Below are positions 1 to 8,695 of a stretch of 64,000 nt of DNA, in pieces; positions within the stretch are counted from its first letter, which is position 1, and each line of letters begins with the position of its first letter. This DNA is from Candidatus Parcubacteria bacterium (GTDB lineage: Bacteria; Patescibacteria; Paceibacteria; UBA6257; HR35): positions 310,001 through 374,000 of the forward strand of contig BPJI01000001.1 of the NCBI GenBank assembly GCA_026004535.1. Reading direction: 5' to 3'. The position numbers were made by a program, and so were the translations under genes. The notes under the pieces were generated by a model. That model saw nothing but the letters and a program-made list of their open reading frames with translations. It ran no database searches and had not been told where the DNA came from.

Positions 1-2
1 TT

Positions 3-1331
3 AACTGGCCATCTTTAAATTTGCTTTTATTTTTGCCCTTTTTCTTTCTAATCATTTTAAGTTTTAACGTAGCTGCTGCTCCACTTAACTTGCCAACAGC
101 TAAAGTTTTAGATCCAGAAACTCAAAAAAAGAAAGAATCATTAGAGGCTCAGCTTCAAGAAGTTTTAAAACAAATTGAAAGGTATAAAAAAACAATCAGT
201 GATATTCAAAAACAAAAAAGTTCAATTCAAAACGATATCAAGATCGTTGATTCAAATATTAAAAAAGTTGAACTAGAAATCAAAGCTATTGATTTAAGTA
301 TTAAAAGGTTAAATCAAAAAATTTCTGAAACAAAAAAATCAATTAAAATTACTGAAGAAAAAATTGATAAATCAAAAGAAATTTTAACTGCTGCCTTAAG
401 ATATTATTATCAAATAAGACAAAGAAGTGTCGTTGAAGTTTTTTTAGCTGAAGCTAGACTTTCGGATTATTTTAATAATTTCTTCTATCTTCAGAAACTT
501 CAAGAACAAATAAATGGTGAAATTGACAATTTAAAAGATCTTAACCAAAAATTAAATCAACAAAAAAATAGATTAGAAAATGAACTTCAGGAGCAAAGTG
601 ATTTGCTTTCATTGCAAAAAATAAAATACGCTGAACTCCAAGATCTTAAAAAACAAAAACAAAGTTTATTAGCTCAGACAACAAAACAAGAGTCACAATA
701 TAAACAACTTTTGCAAGAATCTGAAAAAACTGCAGCTCAAATAAGGGAGCAAATTTATCGTTTAGCTGGTGGCTCTGGTCCAATTACTTTTGGTGAAGCT
801 TATAACTTAGCTAAAATTGCTGAAAGGTATACTAATATCAGACCTGCATTTTTATTGGCTGTTTTACACTATGAATCGAGAATTGGACAAAATGTGGGGA
901 CTTGTCATTATAAAGATGCGATGAAGCCAAGTGAACGACCAATATTTGAAAAAATAGTAACTGAACTTGGTTTGGATCCAAACAGAATGCCTGTATCTTG
1001 TAAGCCTTGGTATGGTTGGGGTGGAGCAATGGGTCCAGCACAATTTATTCCTTCAACCTGGATGGCTTATCGAGAAAGGGTGAGTAAAATCACTGGCAAT
1101 AATCCTCCGTCTCCGTGGAATAATTTAGATGCTTTTATTGCTGCTGCATTAAAGTTAACTGATTCAGGTGCTGGTTCAAGAAATTATCAAGATGAATGGA
1201 GATCGGCAATGATTTATTTTGCTGGTGGTAATTGGAATAATCCATCTTTAAGATTTTATGGTGACGATGTGATGGCAATTGCTTCAAGATTCCAAAAAGA
1301 TATTGAAGTTTTGGAAAGATCTGGCCAATAA
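3..1331 (+). CDS. secreted coiled-coil lytic murein transglycosylase (5' end outside window)
   Basis: A cell-wall hydrolase that probably cleaves glycan strands outside the membrane. Counting from the in-frame TTG at 21, residues 1-20 form a hydrophobic export signal. Residues about 35-245 are a long Lys/Gln/Glu-rich coiled coil like that of PcsB/CwlO hydrolases. Residues about 250-430 are a lysozyme-like transglycosylase domain, with the presumed catalytic Glu in AVLHYESRIG (about residue 285) and the family motif GAMGPAQFIPSTW (about 335-347). No in-frame stop lies between base 3 and the TTG, so the true start may be upstream of the window. The coiled coil suggests control by a membrane partner, as for CwlO with FtsEX; that is inference. 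The gene converges on the glycogen operon and overlaps its last gene by about 48 bp. Confidence 0.8.
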   Translation, partial: NWPSLNLLLFLPFFFLIILSFNVAAAPLNLPTAKVLDPETQKKKESLEAQLQEVLKQIERYKKTISDIQKQKSSIQNDIKIVDSNIKKVELEIKAIDLSIKRLNQKISETKKSIKITEEKIDKSKEILTAALRYYYQIRQRSVVEVFLAEARLSDYFNNFFYLQKLQEQINGEIDNLKDLNQKLNQQKNRLENELQEQSDLLSLQKIKYAELQDLKKQKQSLLAQTTKQESQYKQLLQESEKTAAQIREQIYRLAGGSGPITFGEAYNLAKIAERYTNIRPAFLLAVLHYESRIGQNVGTCHYKDAMKPSERPIFEKIVTELGLDPNRMPVSCKPWYGWGGAMGPAQFIPSTWMAYRERVSKITGNNPPSPWNNLDAFIAAALKLTDSGAGSRNYQDEWRSAMIYFAGGNWNNPSLRFYGDDVMAIASRFQKDIEVLERSGQ

Positions 1332-2966
1332 AATTAAACTTGCTATTGACCAAAGCTGGACTAAGGATCCCTCACTTTTTCTTTCTTTAGCACTACTAAT
1401 TTCACTTGGCCAACCTAAAGCACCATCAAAAAATAAATCTTCTAAACTACTTTTAATTATTTGCCGAATATTATCTTTAAAATAGCGATAATTTATTTTA
1501 TTTAAACAAAAAGATAATAAATTATTTAAATAATACCAAGAATCTCCCCAATGATAGGCCATAGCAATTTCACCATCATCTTCGTTTTTAAAATTAGGAT
1601 GATTTTTAGGTAAAGTTGATAATCCTCCCCAATCGAGATAACTTGCTTCAATCAATTTTTCAAAGAATTTTTGCCAATCATTTCTTGAAAAAATATCTTC
1701 TAAAAACAAGTAAGCAAAAATTAAATTAACATCAACCGGATTACTTTTAATTTTTTTAATTATTCTTTCTTTAGTTTTATTAGCTAAATCAATATAATTT
1801 TTATTTATTCTCGCCAATCTTCTTAAAGTTTTTAAATATAAACAATCAATTTCCAAAGCACTCTTTCTTTCTAAAGTATCCATCCAAGTCGAAGATGGAG
1901 GTAAATTGTCAAGATTAAACTTTTGCTGCCATAAGAAAAAGTATTTCTCAACTAAAGGAAGATGGGCTAATAATAAATCTTGAGGTAAATTAATTATTAA
2001 AAGCAAAAGAGTATCAGCTGAATTTAAGGTTGATTGAATTTTATTTTTATCCCAAATCTTTTCTAAATTATAAAGATAAAACCTCATTCTTTGTTCAAAA
2101 AAATTTTTTAAGATGATAGTCATTGGACTCAGGTCCTGTTGATAATAATCCGTGTTGATCGGTGTTAATTCTGTATGGTTGTGTGTAAGTTCTCCGTAGT
2201 TCTGCGTCAGTTTCAATAAATACAGAGATAAAAGTTCATCACGAAACCAATTTTCATAAAACCACGTAAATCCTGCAGGAAGATAGTTATCTAAAATTAA
2301 AGAATCAATACGGGAAAGAAGAAAATTGATTATATTATCAGTGAAAATCTGTGTATCAATCTGTGTCAATCTGTGGTCAGGAACTATAATCTTTATTTTC
2401 AATTCTCTAATTTTACCTTCAATACCATCATAAACCCACCAAGAATAAGGCGGAGAATTTCTTTTCTGATCAAAATCCATAATTTTTTCTTGCCAATTAC
2501 TATTTAAAATTAAAGGCGAGTCCGTTTCAATTGAAAATTTAACTAAACCGCTTCCTTCTAAAAACTCTTCAATAACACAAAAACAGGAATAAATTTTTTC
2601 AATCTTGATATTTCTTTTAAATGGTTCATTTTTAAAAACATCTTTGATATCAAATGTTAGTTTTATATTTTGCCAGGAAGAAAAATTAATGTTTAATCCA
2701 TCTGGTTGTAAATTTAAATAAGCCTGGTTATTTTTAAAATAAAGAATCACTTCATTTGGGCTTAGAATGTTAATTTCAATAATTTCATCATTAAAATAAA
2801 TATCATCCAAAAATCTTAAAGCCTGATTATTACAAAAAATAAAACCGCCAAAAAATCTACTTTTTGTTTTTGGCGAAATAAAAAACCACAAATTCTTATT
2901 TTTAAGAAAAATTATTTGCGATCTGCCTTTTCCTTCTAAATTTATTTCAAAATATTTTACTTTCAT
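1284..2966 (-). CDS. glycogen debranching enzyme-like amylo-alpha-1,6-glucosidase
   Basis: Probably removes alpha-1,6 branches from glycogen. The C-terminal half looks like an (alpha/alpha)6 barrel of the amylo-alpha-1,6-glucosidase family: LPAGFTWFYENWFRDEL near residue 230, a region with GEIAMAYHWGDSWYYLNN near 475, and DGALGWPSEISSA near the end. The N-terminal half is beta-rich, as in archaeal-type debranching enzymes. I chose the ATG at 2966; a TTG nine bases upstream is possible. It is the last gene of a leftward operon and overlaps the synthase by about 20 bp. Two stretches (about 2145-2215 and 2340-2385) are made of short repeated words such as ATCCGTGTTGATCGGTG and add residues like LTHNHTELTPINTD, which look like inserted intergenic repeats. 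Family confidence is good; exact specificity is not shown. Confidence 0.75.
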   Translation of the reverse strand: MKVKYFEINLEGKGRSQIIFLKNKNLWFFISPKTKSRFFGGFIFCNNQALRFLDDIYFNDEIIEINILSPNEVILYFKNNQAYLNLQPDGLNINFSSWQNIKLTFDIKDVFKNEPFKRNIKIEKIYSCFCVIEEFLEGSGLVKFSIETDSPLILNSNWQEKIMDFDQKRNSPPYSWWVYDGIEGKIRELKIKIIVPDHRLTQIDTQIFTDNIINFLLSRIDSLILDNYLPAGFTWFYENWFRDELLSLYLLKLTQNYGELTHNHTELTPINTDYYQQDLSPMTIILKNFFEQRMRFYLYNLEKIWDKNKIQSTLNSADTLLLLIINLPQDLLLAHLPLVEKYFFLWQQKFNLDNLPPSSTWMDTLERKSALEIDCLYLKTLRRLARINKNYIDLANKTKERIIKKIKSNPVDVNLIFAYLFLEDIFSRNDWQKFFEKLIEASYLDWGGLSTLPKNHPNFKNEDDGEIAMAYHWGDSWYYLNNLLSFCLNKINYRYFKDNIRQIIKSSLEDLFFDGALGWPSEISSAKERKSEGSLVQLWSIASLILLARSFQNFNIFLES

Positions 2967-4710
2967 ACATATCAATATAATTTTTCACCAATACTCGCCA
3001 ATCAAAATGACTTGCTAATCTTCTGGCTTCATATTTGTTTTGAATTCTCTCGGCTCTTCCCATTGTAGCAATTTTCAAAAACACTTGGGTTAATTCACTA
3101 ATCACTTCTTCATCCTTTTTATTTTTTCTTTTAATAATCCAAAGTCCTGGAGATTCTTTAGCTAATAATTTTTTTTCTTCAACATAACTAGCAAAACCAG
3201 TCAAATCAGTTGTAATTGCCATAACTCCAGCAGCTAATGTTTCTAAAGGTGTATATCCCCAAGGCTCATAAAAAGAAGGAAAAATCCCTAAATGGCATCC
3301 ATTAATTGCATCATAATAATTCAAATTTAAAAAGCCATCAGTTGAGGAAAGATAGATTGGATAAAAAATAACCTTAACTTTATCTTCTTCGTAATTGTTT
3401 AGTCCGGCTTGGCGAAAAAGTTTTAAAAATTCGTTGTCGGGTGAGACAAGATGAGTAGTCAAAGGTGCTTCTTTTTCTCTTTTGATTTTACTTAAAATTT
3501 TTTGAATTTCTAATAATTCTTCTTTTTTTAAAAGTTTCTCACCTTCAATTTTTCTTTGATGAATTAAAGAATGTAAAATACGAGAGCGAATTTCGTCGAT
3601 TATATCTTCTAAATAATTTTCCAAACCCTTATAAGTAATTAGATTTTCTAAAATACTATGATCAACATCGATAATAGCATCAGGAATAAAAACAAAAACA
3701 TAAATATTGATATCAATATTTTTTTCCTTTAAGATTTTGTTTAATTGTCCTAATGCTAAAAGGGCAATATCAAAACCTTTATTTTTTATCTCCTTTCTAC
3801 CGCTTAAAAAGAAAATTAAAGAATTTCTTATCGGACAATGTTTCTGAAGATAAGGTGAAAAAAAATAAAGAATAAAATTTAAAATCGAGTCTCTGTTTTT
3901 GGAATGTTGAGTGGCAATCTCTTCAAAAGTTGGAAATTTACTCAAATCAATTCCATTAGGTAAAATAAAATCAACTTTTCTTTTTAAAAAATATTCAACC
4001 TCTAGAGCTGTAACACTACTAATTGTTGTTAAAATATCGGCAAATTTGGCTGAATTTTGTTCAATTAAATGTTTAGCTTCAACATGAAAATCATAAGCTA
4101 ATTTTAATGGGTCAAGAGTCGAAATTTCGCTCCAAAAATTAATTCCAGTCGAAGCTAAAGATCTACCTAAAACAGTTGCATGAGTCGTAAAGATTTTCTT
4201 TTGGGTTATATCTTTTGCTAATAAAAGTCCAACGCCAGCAAGCCATTCATGAAAATGAAAAATTGAATTTCGAAATTCTTCTTGATTAGTTAATTCTTTA
4301 ATAAAAAGACTAACCGCTTTTGACCAAGCAACTGGTTCATCATAATCTTTGCCGGTTCTTAAGCTATCAATCCCAAATTTTTGCCACAAATCATATTTGA
4401 TTGAATTAATTTCATGTAAAAACCTTTGAAAATCAATTAAAAAACCATGTGGCGAACCTTCAACTAACCATTCGCCATAATAAACAATTATTCCTTGTTT
4501 TTGTAAGTTTTTAATAATATTTTCAAACTCGCGAGGAATTGATAAAATTTTAAAATCATTTTGACTTTTCGCACCTAAATAAGGACCAATAACAAAGTAA
4601 TTTTTGCCATAAAATTCTTTAACATACTTAGCTTTAGTTGCTAAGACAGTATAAATGCCTCCAACCTTATTGGCAATCTCCCAACTAATTTCGAAAATGT
4701 ATTTTGACAT
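2947..4710 (-). CDS. GT3-type glycogen synthase
   Basis: Transfers glucose from a nucleotide sugar to the growing alpha-1,4-glucan in the cytoplasm. The start MSKYIFEISWEIANKVGGIY matches GT3 (animal/fungal-type) glycogen synthases, whose N-terminus carries the K-V-G-G-I-Y substrate loop, rather than bacterial GT5 GlgA. Further GT3 features are HFHEWLAG (about residue 150), FTTHAT, LPNGID, and the C-terminal FPSFYEPWGYTPLE with two Glu (about residues 490-500). Length 587 is a little short of eukaryotic enzymes, which carry regulatory extensions missing here. Its start overlaps the upstream GH57 gene by 26 bp and its end overlaps the debranching gene, so translation is probably coupled. The assignment to glycogen rather than another alpha-glucan rests on the operon. 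Confidence 0.85.
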   Translation of the reverse strand: MSKYIFEISWEIANKVGGIYTVLATKAKYVKEFYGKNYFVIGPYLGAKSQNDFKILSIPREFENIIKNLQKQGIIVYYGEWLVEGSPHGFLIDFQRFLHEINSIKYDLWQKFGIDSLRTGKDYDEPVAWSKAVSLFIKELTNQEEFRNSIFHFHEWLAGVGLLLAKDITQKKIFTTHATVLGRSLASTGINFWSEISTLDPLKLAYDFHVEAKHLIEQNSAKFADILTTISSVTALEVEYFLKRKVDFILPNGIDLSKFPTFEEIATQHSKNRDSILNFILYFFSPYLQKHCPIRNSLIFFLSGRKEIKNKGFDIALLALGQLNKILKEKNIDINIYVFVFIPDAIIDVDHSILENLITYKGLENYLEDIIDEIRSRILHSLIHQRKIEGEKLLKKEELLEIQKILSKIKREKEAPLTTHLVSPDNEFLKLFRQAGLNNYEEDKVKVIFYPIYLSSTDGFLNLNYYDAINGCHLGIFPSFYEPWGYTPLETLAAGVMAITTDLTGFASYVEEKKLLAKESPGLWIIKRKNKKDEEVISELTQVFLKIATMGRAERIQNKYEARRLASHFDWRVLVKNYIDMYESKIF

Positions 4711-5875
4711 TTGGTTTAATCCTGAGTTTTAAATCTTCAATAACATTTCTAAAATTTAAATAAGCATCATAAGGATTGTCATAAGGATTGAAATATTTAT
4801 GAACATCACCGTCAGCAAACCATTTCGTGCACATATAATAAAAATGATCAGCAGTTTGCAATTTGCGCCAAACATCCTTTAAATAGATAGGAATTTCTTT
4901 TTCTAAAGAATATAAAATTTCGGCACATTCTTTCTGCATTTCATTAGCAAGCCAAGCAGTTAAATCTCTTTCGGTATCAGCCCAGGTAATAGGCTTTTTT
5001 GACGAGAAAACCCCCCGAGCTGGATATTTTTCAATTACTTCCTTTGGCAAAGCAAATTCCAAATTCTTTCTTTTAAAAACTTCAAATGGCAAAGCTCTTA
5101 AAAATTCAAAAATACCTGTTTCTTCCCATTGATGTTCGCCAAAAGTTTCAAAATCCATGAATAAGTTGATGACCTCGCCATTACCATTATGAGCTTCTAA
5201 CCAAGTAGCAAATTTATCAGCGGTCAAAGGCCATTCTTCCCACCAACGAGCTGAAAAACGAAAACTAATATCATCTGAAAGTTTGTAGTTTCTTAAAAGA
5301 ATTTTTAAATTTTGCTCAGGATCTTGATAAATGAAATTAGGTGAGCGCCATTCTAAAATCCAAGGAACTCCTTCAGTTAAAATTGCCTTAAAACCTAAAT
5401 TTTTGACAATCTGAGTGATATCATCAAAATAAATCAATTCAGTATTAGCAAAAACCGTTGTTTCTTGATCAAATAACTTTTTAATTAAATTTTTATGAAG
5501 TAAAACCTGTTCTTGAAAATCTTTAATTGAATATAAAGAAGCTAAAGAATGATAATAAGTTTCACCAACAAATTCAACTGAATCTGTTTGAGCTAATTTT
5601 TGAAAAATTTCAATTATTTCTGGATGCCATTTTTTTAATTGCTCAAATAAAATTCCTGTAGCTCCAAAACTAACTTTAAATTCACCCTTAGTTTCTTTGA
5701 TTAGTTCGTAAATTAAATTAAGGGCAGGGAAGTAACATTTTCTGACAATTCGATCTAAATAAAATTTATTTCTTTCGTCATCAAAATAATGAGGATTTTC
5801 ACCAATATCAAAAATTGTATAATGTCTTAATCTTTCTGGTTGATGAACTTTAAAATAAAAAACTATTGAAGGCAT
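4685..5875 (-). CDS. GH57 family alpha-glucan-acting enzyme
   Basis: A cytoplasmic glycoside hydrolase family 57 protein, annotated in relatives as alpha-amylase or 4-alpha-glucanotransferase. The five GH57 regions can be followed: VHQPER at residue 12, GETYYHSLASLY near 108, FANTELIYF near 145, FMDFETFGEHQW near 245 (which should hold the catalytic Asp), and TWADTERDLTAWLANEMQ near 305. At 396 residues it is close to a bare catalytic domain with no carbohydrate-binding extension. It overlaps its upstream neighbour by 13 bp and its downstream neighbour by 26 bp, firmly inside the glycogen operon, so it probably trims, branches or rearranges the polymer. Hydrolysis and transfer cannot be separated from sequence alone. 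Confidence 0.82.
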   Translation of the reverse strand: MPSIVFYFKVHQPERLRHYTIFDIGENPHYFDDERNKFYLDRIVRKCYFPALNLIYELIKETKGEFKVSFGATGILFEQLKKWHPEIIEIFQKLAQTDSVEFVGETYYHSLASLYSIKDFQEQVLLHKNLIKKLFDQETTVFANTELIYFDDITQIVKNLGFKAILTEGVPWILEWRSPNFIYQDPEQNLKILLRNYKLSDDISFRFSARWWEEWPLTADKFATWLEAHNGNGEVINLFMDFETFGEHQWEETGIFEFLRALPFEVFKRKNLEFALPKEVIEKYPARGVFSSKKPITWADTERDLTAWLANEMQKECAEILYSLEKEIPIYLKDVWRKLQTADHFYYMCTKWFADGDVHKYFNPYDNPYDAYLNFRNVIEDLKLRIKPNVKIHFRN

Positions 5876-7005
5876 TGTTGATACAGATTAATTAATTTAT
5901 CTGCTGTTTTTGACCAACAGAATTTTTGTTGAGCTTCAATTTTTGAATTAAACAAGTATAAATTCTTCATTTTTTGATATTTTAAAACGCCAACGATTTT
6001 ATTAGCTAATTCTTTGATATCCCAAAAGTCAAATCTTAGCATATTATTCATATAATAACCAACTCCTGTTGTTTTTGAAACAATAACTGGAATGTTGTTA
6101 TTTAATCCCTCTAAAGGCACTAGGCCAAATGGATCAGCGATAGAGGGAACAACTAACAAATCAGCTGATTGATAAATACCCCAAAGTTTTTCTTCTCTTA
6201 AAAAATTAGTAAAGACAACATTCTCTTGGACTCCTAATTCATAAGTTAATTTAACTAATTGAGGAAACATATCGCCAGAACCAACAAAAACGAATTTTGT
6301 CTGAGGTAAGAATTTTTTTACCAAAGGAATTGCTCTTAATAAATAATCTGGTCCTTTTTGCAGAGTTAGTCGACCAACAAATAAAACAATTTGCCAACCC
6401 TGATTTTTAAGATTAGTTAAATAATTTGAAAACTCAGCATTTTGTTTTTGCCAATAAAAACCATTGGGTAGAACAAAAATTTTTTCTTCAGGTAAATGAT
6501 AAATTTTAATTAAAACTTCTTTCGTTAAATCACTGACAGGTAAAAGATAATTAGCTTTAGGAAAATATTCTTTTTCAATTTGAAAAATTGCTGGATTGGG
6601 GTTATTGCCTGTTCTTTCTATTTCAGTTGAATGAATATGTAAAAAAGAAGGAACATTGAAATATTGGCTTAAAAAATAAACTGCTGGGCCAGAAAACCAA
6701 TCATGACCATGAACAATGTTTGGTTTTTCGTTATAGACTTCTAAAATTCTTTGAGCATAAGTAAAGACTAAATTGAATGTTTCTTCATTAATAAAAAAAT
6801 ATTTACTTAAATAACCATAAGTTTTTTTAAAATAAGGATTAGTAAAAATTATTTTAAATGGCACTTTATTAATTGGTAATTTAGTTGGTAAAGTAAATGT
6901 TAAATCTAATCTCTTATTTAATTCTTGAGCCAGATAAAAACAGGCAACACCTAAACCACCGCTATTAAATGGTGGGAGTTCCCAGCCAATCATTAAAACT
7001 TTCAT
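5863..7005 (-). CDS. GT4 family glycosyltransferase (glycogen/alpha-glucan synthase-like)
   Basis: First gene of the glycogen operon. It has the GT-B fold: an N-terminal MIGWELPPFNSGGLG loop, then VHGHDWFSGP near residue 98, HIHSTE near 123, FVGRLTLQKGPDYLL near 210 and the retaining Glu pair in DPFGLVPLEG near 290. The N-terminal W-E-x-P-P-x-N-x-G-G motif is seen in GT4/GT5 enzymes that make alpha-glucans or maltose-1-phosphate-type intermediates, so it may prime or extend glycogen beside the GT3 synthase. That role is inferred from context. A TATAAT box lies about 10 nt before the ATG, inside the short gap to miaA, so the operon may start as a nearly leaderless mRNA or read through from miaA. 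Confidence 0.78.
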   Translation of the reverse strand: MKVLMIGWELPPFNSGGLGVACFYLAQELNKRLDLTFTLPTKLPINKVPFKIIFTNPYFKKTYGYLSKYFFINEETFNLVFTYAQRILEVYNEKPNIVHGHDWFSGPAVYFLSQYFNVPSFLHIHSTEIERTGNNPNPAIFQIEKEYFPKANYLLPVSDLTKEVLIKIYHLPEEKIFVLPNGFYWQKQNAEFSNYLTNLKNQGWQIVLFVGRLTLQKGPDYLLRAIPLVKKFLPQTKFVFVGSGDMFPQLVKLTYELGVQENVVFTNFLREEKLWGIYQSADLLVVPSIADPFGLVPLEGLNNNIPVIVSKTTGVGYYMNNMLRFDFWDIKELANKIVGVLKYQKMKNLYLFNSKIEAQQKFCWSKTADKLINLYQQCLQ

Positions 7006-7024
7006 TATTTCTTTTATTATAATA

Positions 7025-7939
7025 TCATTTTTCTAAAAAATTTTCCACAACTCTTACTGCTTCTTTTTTATTTTTAACCCAAACAACACCTTTTATTTTT
7101 TTCAACTCCCTTATTTGCCTTTTAGCAAACCTCAAAATATCTTGATAACAATTATCAATATAAAATTTAATTAAAGATTTATCTTGTGCCTTGCCATAGC
7201 GTGTATGCGAGGCCAAATATAATCCAAACCATTTATACTCTAAACCAAAACTAATTATTCTTTCAAACGAAAGACCTAATTTTCTCAATTTAATAATTTC
7301 TTCAATAATCCCAGGCACTCTTTTAATTAATCTCTTTTTAATTTTCTTAAATAATTTTTCTTTTTCAATATATGGAGCCAATATCAATAAATCATACTTT
7401 GGTTCTTTCTTTATTTTTGGCACTTTGCCTAAAGTATAAATTATTTCTAAAGCGCGAATTAGTCTTCTTTTGTTTTGAGGATCGAGCTTCTTTGCTCTAT
7501 GTGGATCTAATTTTTTTATTTCTCGATAAAGCTCTTCATTATTTTTCTTTTCTAATTCTTTTCTTAATTTATAATTTGGTTTTACTTCTGGCAACACCCA
7601 TCCTTCTTTAATTGCTCTTAAATACAAAATTGTACCACCACAAAAAATTGGTAACTTATTTTTCTTTAAAATTTTTCTTACTGCTTTTTCTGAATCCTTC
7701 AACCATCTTCCAAGAGAATAATTTCTCTTTGGATGAGCAATACTAAAAAGATGGTTATTCTTTAAGTTTCCGATATCCAGCTTTCCACTTCCTACATCTA
7801 AATATTTGTATACCTGTCTTGAATCAGCGTTAATTATTTCTCCATTGAATTTTTTTGCTAAATAAATAGCTAATTTTGTTTTCCCTGAGGTAGTTGGCCC
7901 AGTTATAAAAATAGTTTTCCACAATTTATGACTTGACAT
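7025..7939 (-). CDS. miaA: tRNA dimethylallyltransferase
   Basis: Adds a dimethylallyl group to A37 of tRNAs that read UNN codons. The P-loop TGPTTSGKT starts at about residue 14, followed by INADSRQVYKYLDVGSGK, in which the Asp and Arg contact the tRNA and substrate. FCGGTILYLRA near 100 and LDPQNKRRLIRALEI near 150 are further MiaA signatures. Length 304 is typical. The gene lies 19 bp upstream of the glycogen operon and points the same way. A TATACTATAAT stretch ends about 10 nt before the ATG, giving a probable short-leader transcript. Nothing is missing from the core family motifs, so this is a confident call. Confidence 0.95.
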   Translation of the reverse strand: MSSHKLWKTIFITGPTTSGKTKLAIYLAKKFNGEIINADSRQVYKYLDVGSGKLDIGNLKNNHLFSIAHPKRNYSLGRWLKDSEKAVRKILKKNKLPIFCGGTILYLRAIKEGWVLPEVKPNYKLRKELEKKNNEELYREIKKLDPHRAKKLDPQNKRRLIRALEIIYTLGKVPKIKKEPKYDLLILAPYIEKEKLFKKIKKRLIKRVPGIIEEIIKLRKLGLSFERIISFGLEYKWFGLYLASHTRYGKAQDKSLIKFYIDNCYQDILRFAKRQIRELKKIKGVVWVKNKKEAVRVVENFLEK

Positions 7940-8010
7940 TTTTAAAAATATTATAGTATAATTAAAAAAAATAATTCTACGTCGGTCCGCGTTATTAATA
8001 CTAATTTATT

Positions 8011-8077
8011 AGCCGGATATAAACCGGATAGAACTACCCGGATATAAACCGGATTTATCCGGTAATCATCCGGGTAA
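8011..8077. repeat. CCGGAT two-armed repeat array, short copy
   Basis: The gap between miaA and the prepilin holds units of the form CCGGAT-spacer-ACCGGAT in one orientation, then ATCCGGT-spacer-ATCCGGGTA in the opposite orientation. The whole block can fold back on itself. It is the smallest of five such arrays in the window and ends about 13 bp before the prepilin ATG, so it lies in that gene's promoter or leader. Units are about 20 bp with uneven AT-rich spacers. Confidence 0.85.
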
Positions 8078-8089
8078 AATAATACCAAA

Positions 8090-8695
8090 ATGCAAAAAAA
8101 AGGTTTTACTTTAGTCGAACTTTTGGTCGTTTTAGCCCTAATCGCTATTTTAGCAGCAGTCTTAATTGTTGTTATAAGGCCAGCTGAAATATTTAGAAGA
8201 GGTCGAGATACTCAAAGGCAAGGAGATTTAAGAAATTTAGCAGCAGCAGTTGATGCTTATTTAACTGAAGTAGCAATAAATCCTTCTTTAGCTTGGCCAG
8301 CAAGAGGCAGTTGTAGTAACATTTTCTTTTCAGTAACTACTACTGCTAATCCAACTGGTTGGCCAACTATGCCAAGTGGATATACAGCAACAGGAACAAC
8401 TTCTAATTCATCAGCAGGAACTGGTTGGGTGCCCTTGAATTTTAATCAAGTTTCGGTCATTAATCTTCCTCAACTTCCTTTAGATCCAAGAAATGGTCAA
8501 ACAGGTACGGTTAATGGAACTAACGTTACTTTTGCTTATGCTTTTTCTTGTTCTCCTGATTTCAATTATGAATTTGCAGCTAAATTAGAAGGACCAACAT
8601 CAACGATGGCAGCTGATGGGGGAAATAGAAATTGCACTACATCCGGGGCTGATTGTCTTTATGAAGTTGGTCCAGGAAAAGGTAATTTATACTAA
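8090..8695 (+). CDS. type IV prepilin-like protein
   Basis: A class III prepilin: a short basic leader, then the prepilin peptidase site KKG|FTLVELLVVLALIAIL with Glu at mature position 5, and a hydrophobic helix that forms the pilus core. The sequence after the helix, RRGRDTQRQGDLRNLAAAVDAYL, is the usual alpha1-C helix of CPR major pilins. The C-terminal part has four or more Cys (CSNIF, CSPDF, NCTTSGADC), which may form disulfides outside the cell. It is exported and assembled by machinery such as PilB/PilC at 28.8-31.8 kb. Its last 9 bp overlap the end of fmt, which converges on it. A CCGGAT array lies just upstream. Whether it is the major or a minor pilin is not shown. Confidence 0.85.
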   Translation: MQKKGFTLVELLVVLALIAILAAVLIVVIRPAEIFRRGRDTQRQGDLRNLAAAVDAYLTEVAINPSLAWPARGSCSNIFFSVTTTANPTGWPTMPSGYTATGTTSNSSAGTGWVPLNFNQVSVINLPQLPLDPRNGQTGTVNGTNVTFAYAFSCSPDFNYEFAAKLEGPTSTMAADGGNRNCTTSGADCLYEVGPGKGNLY

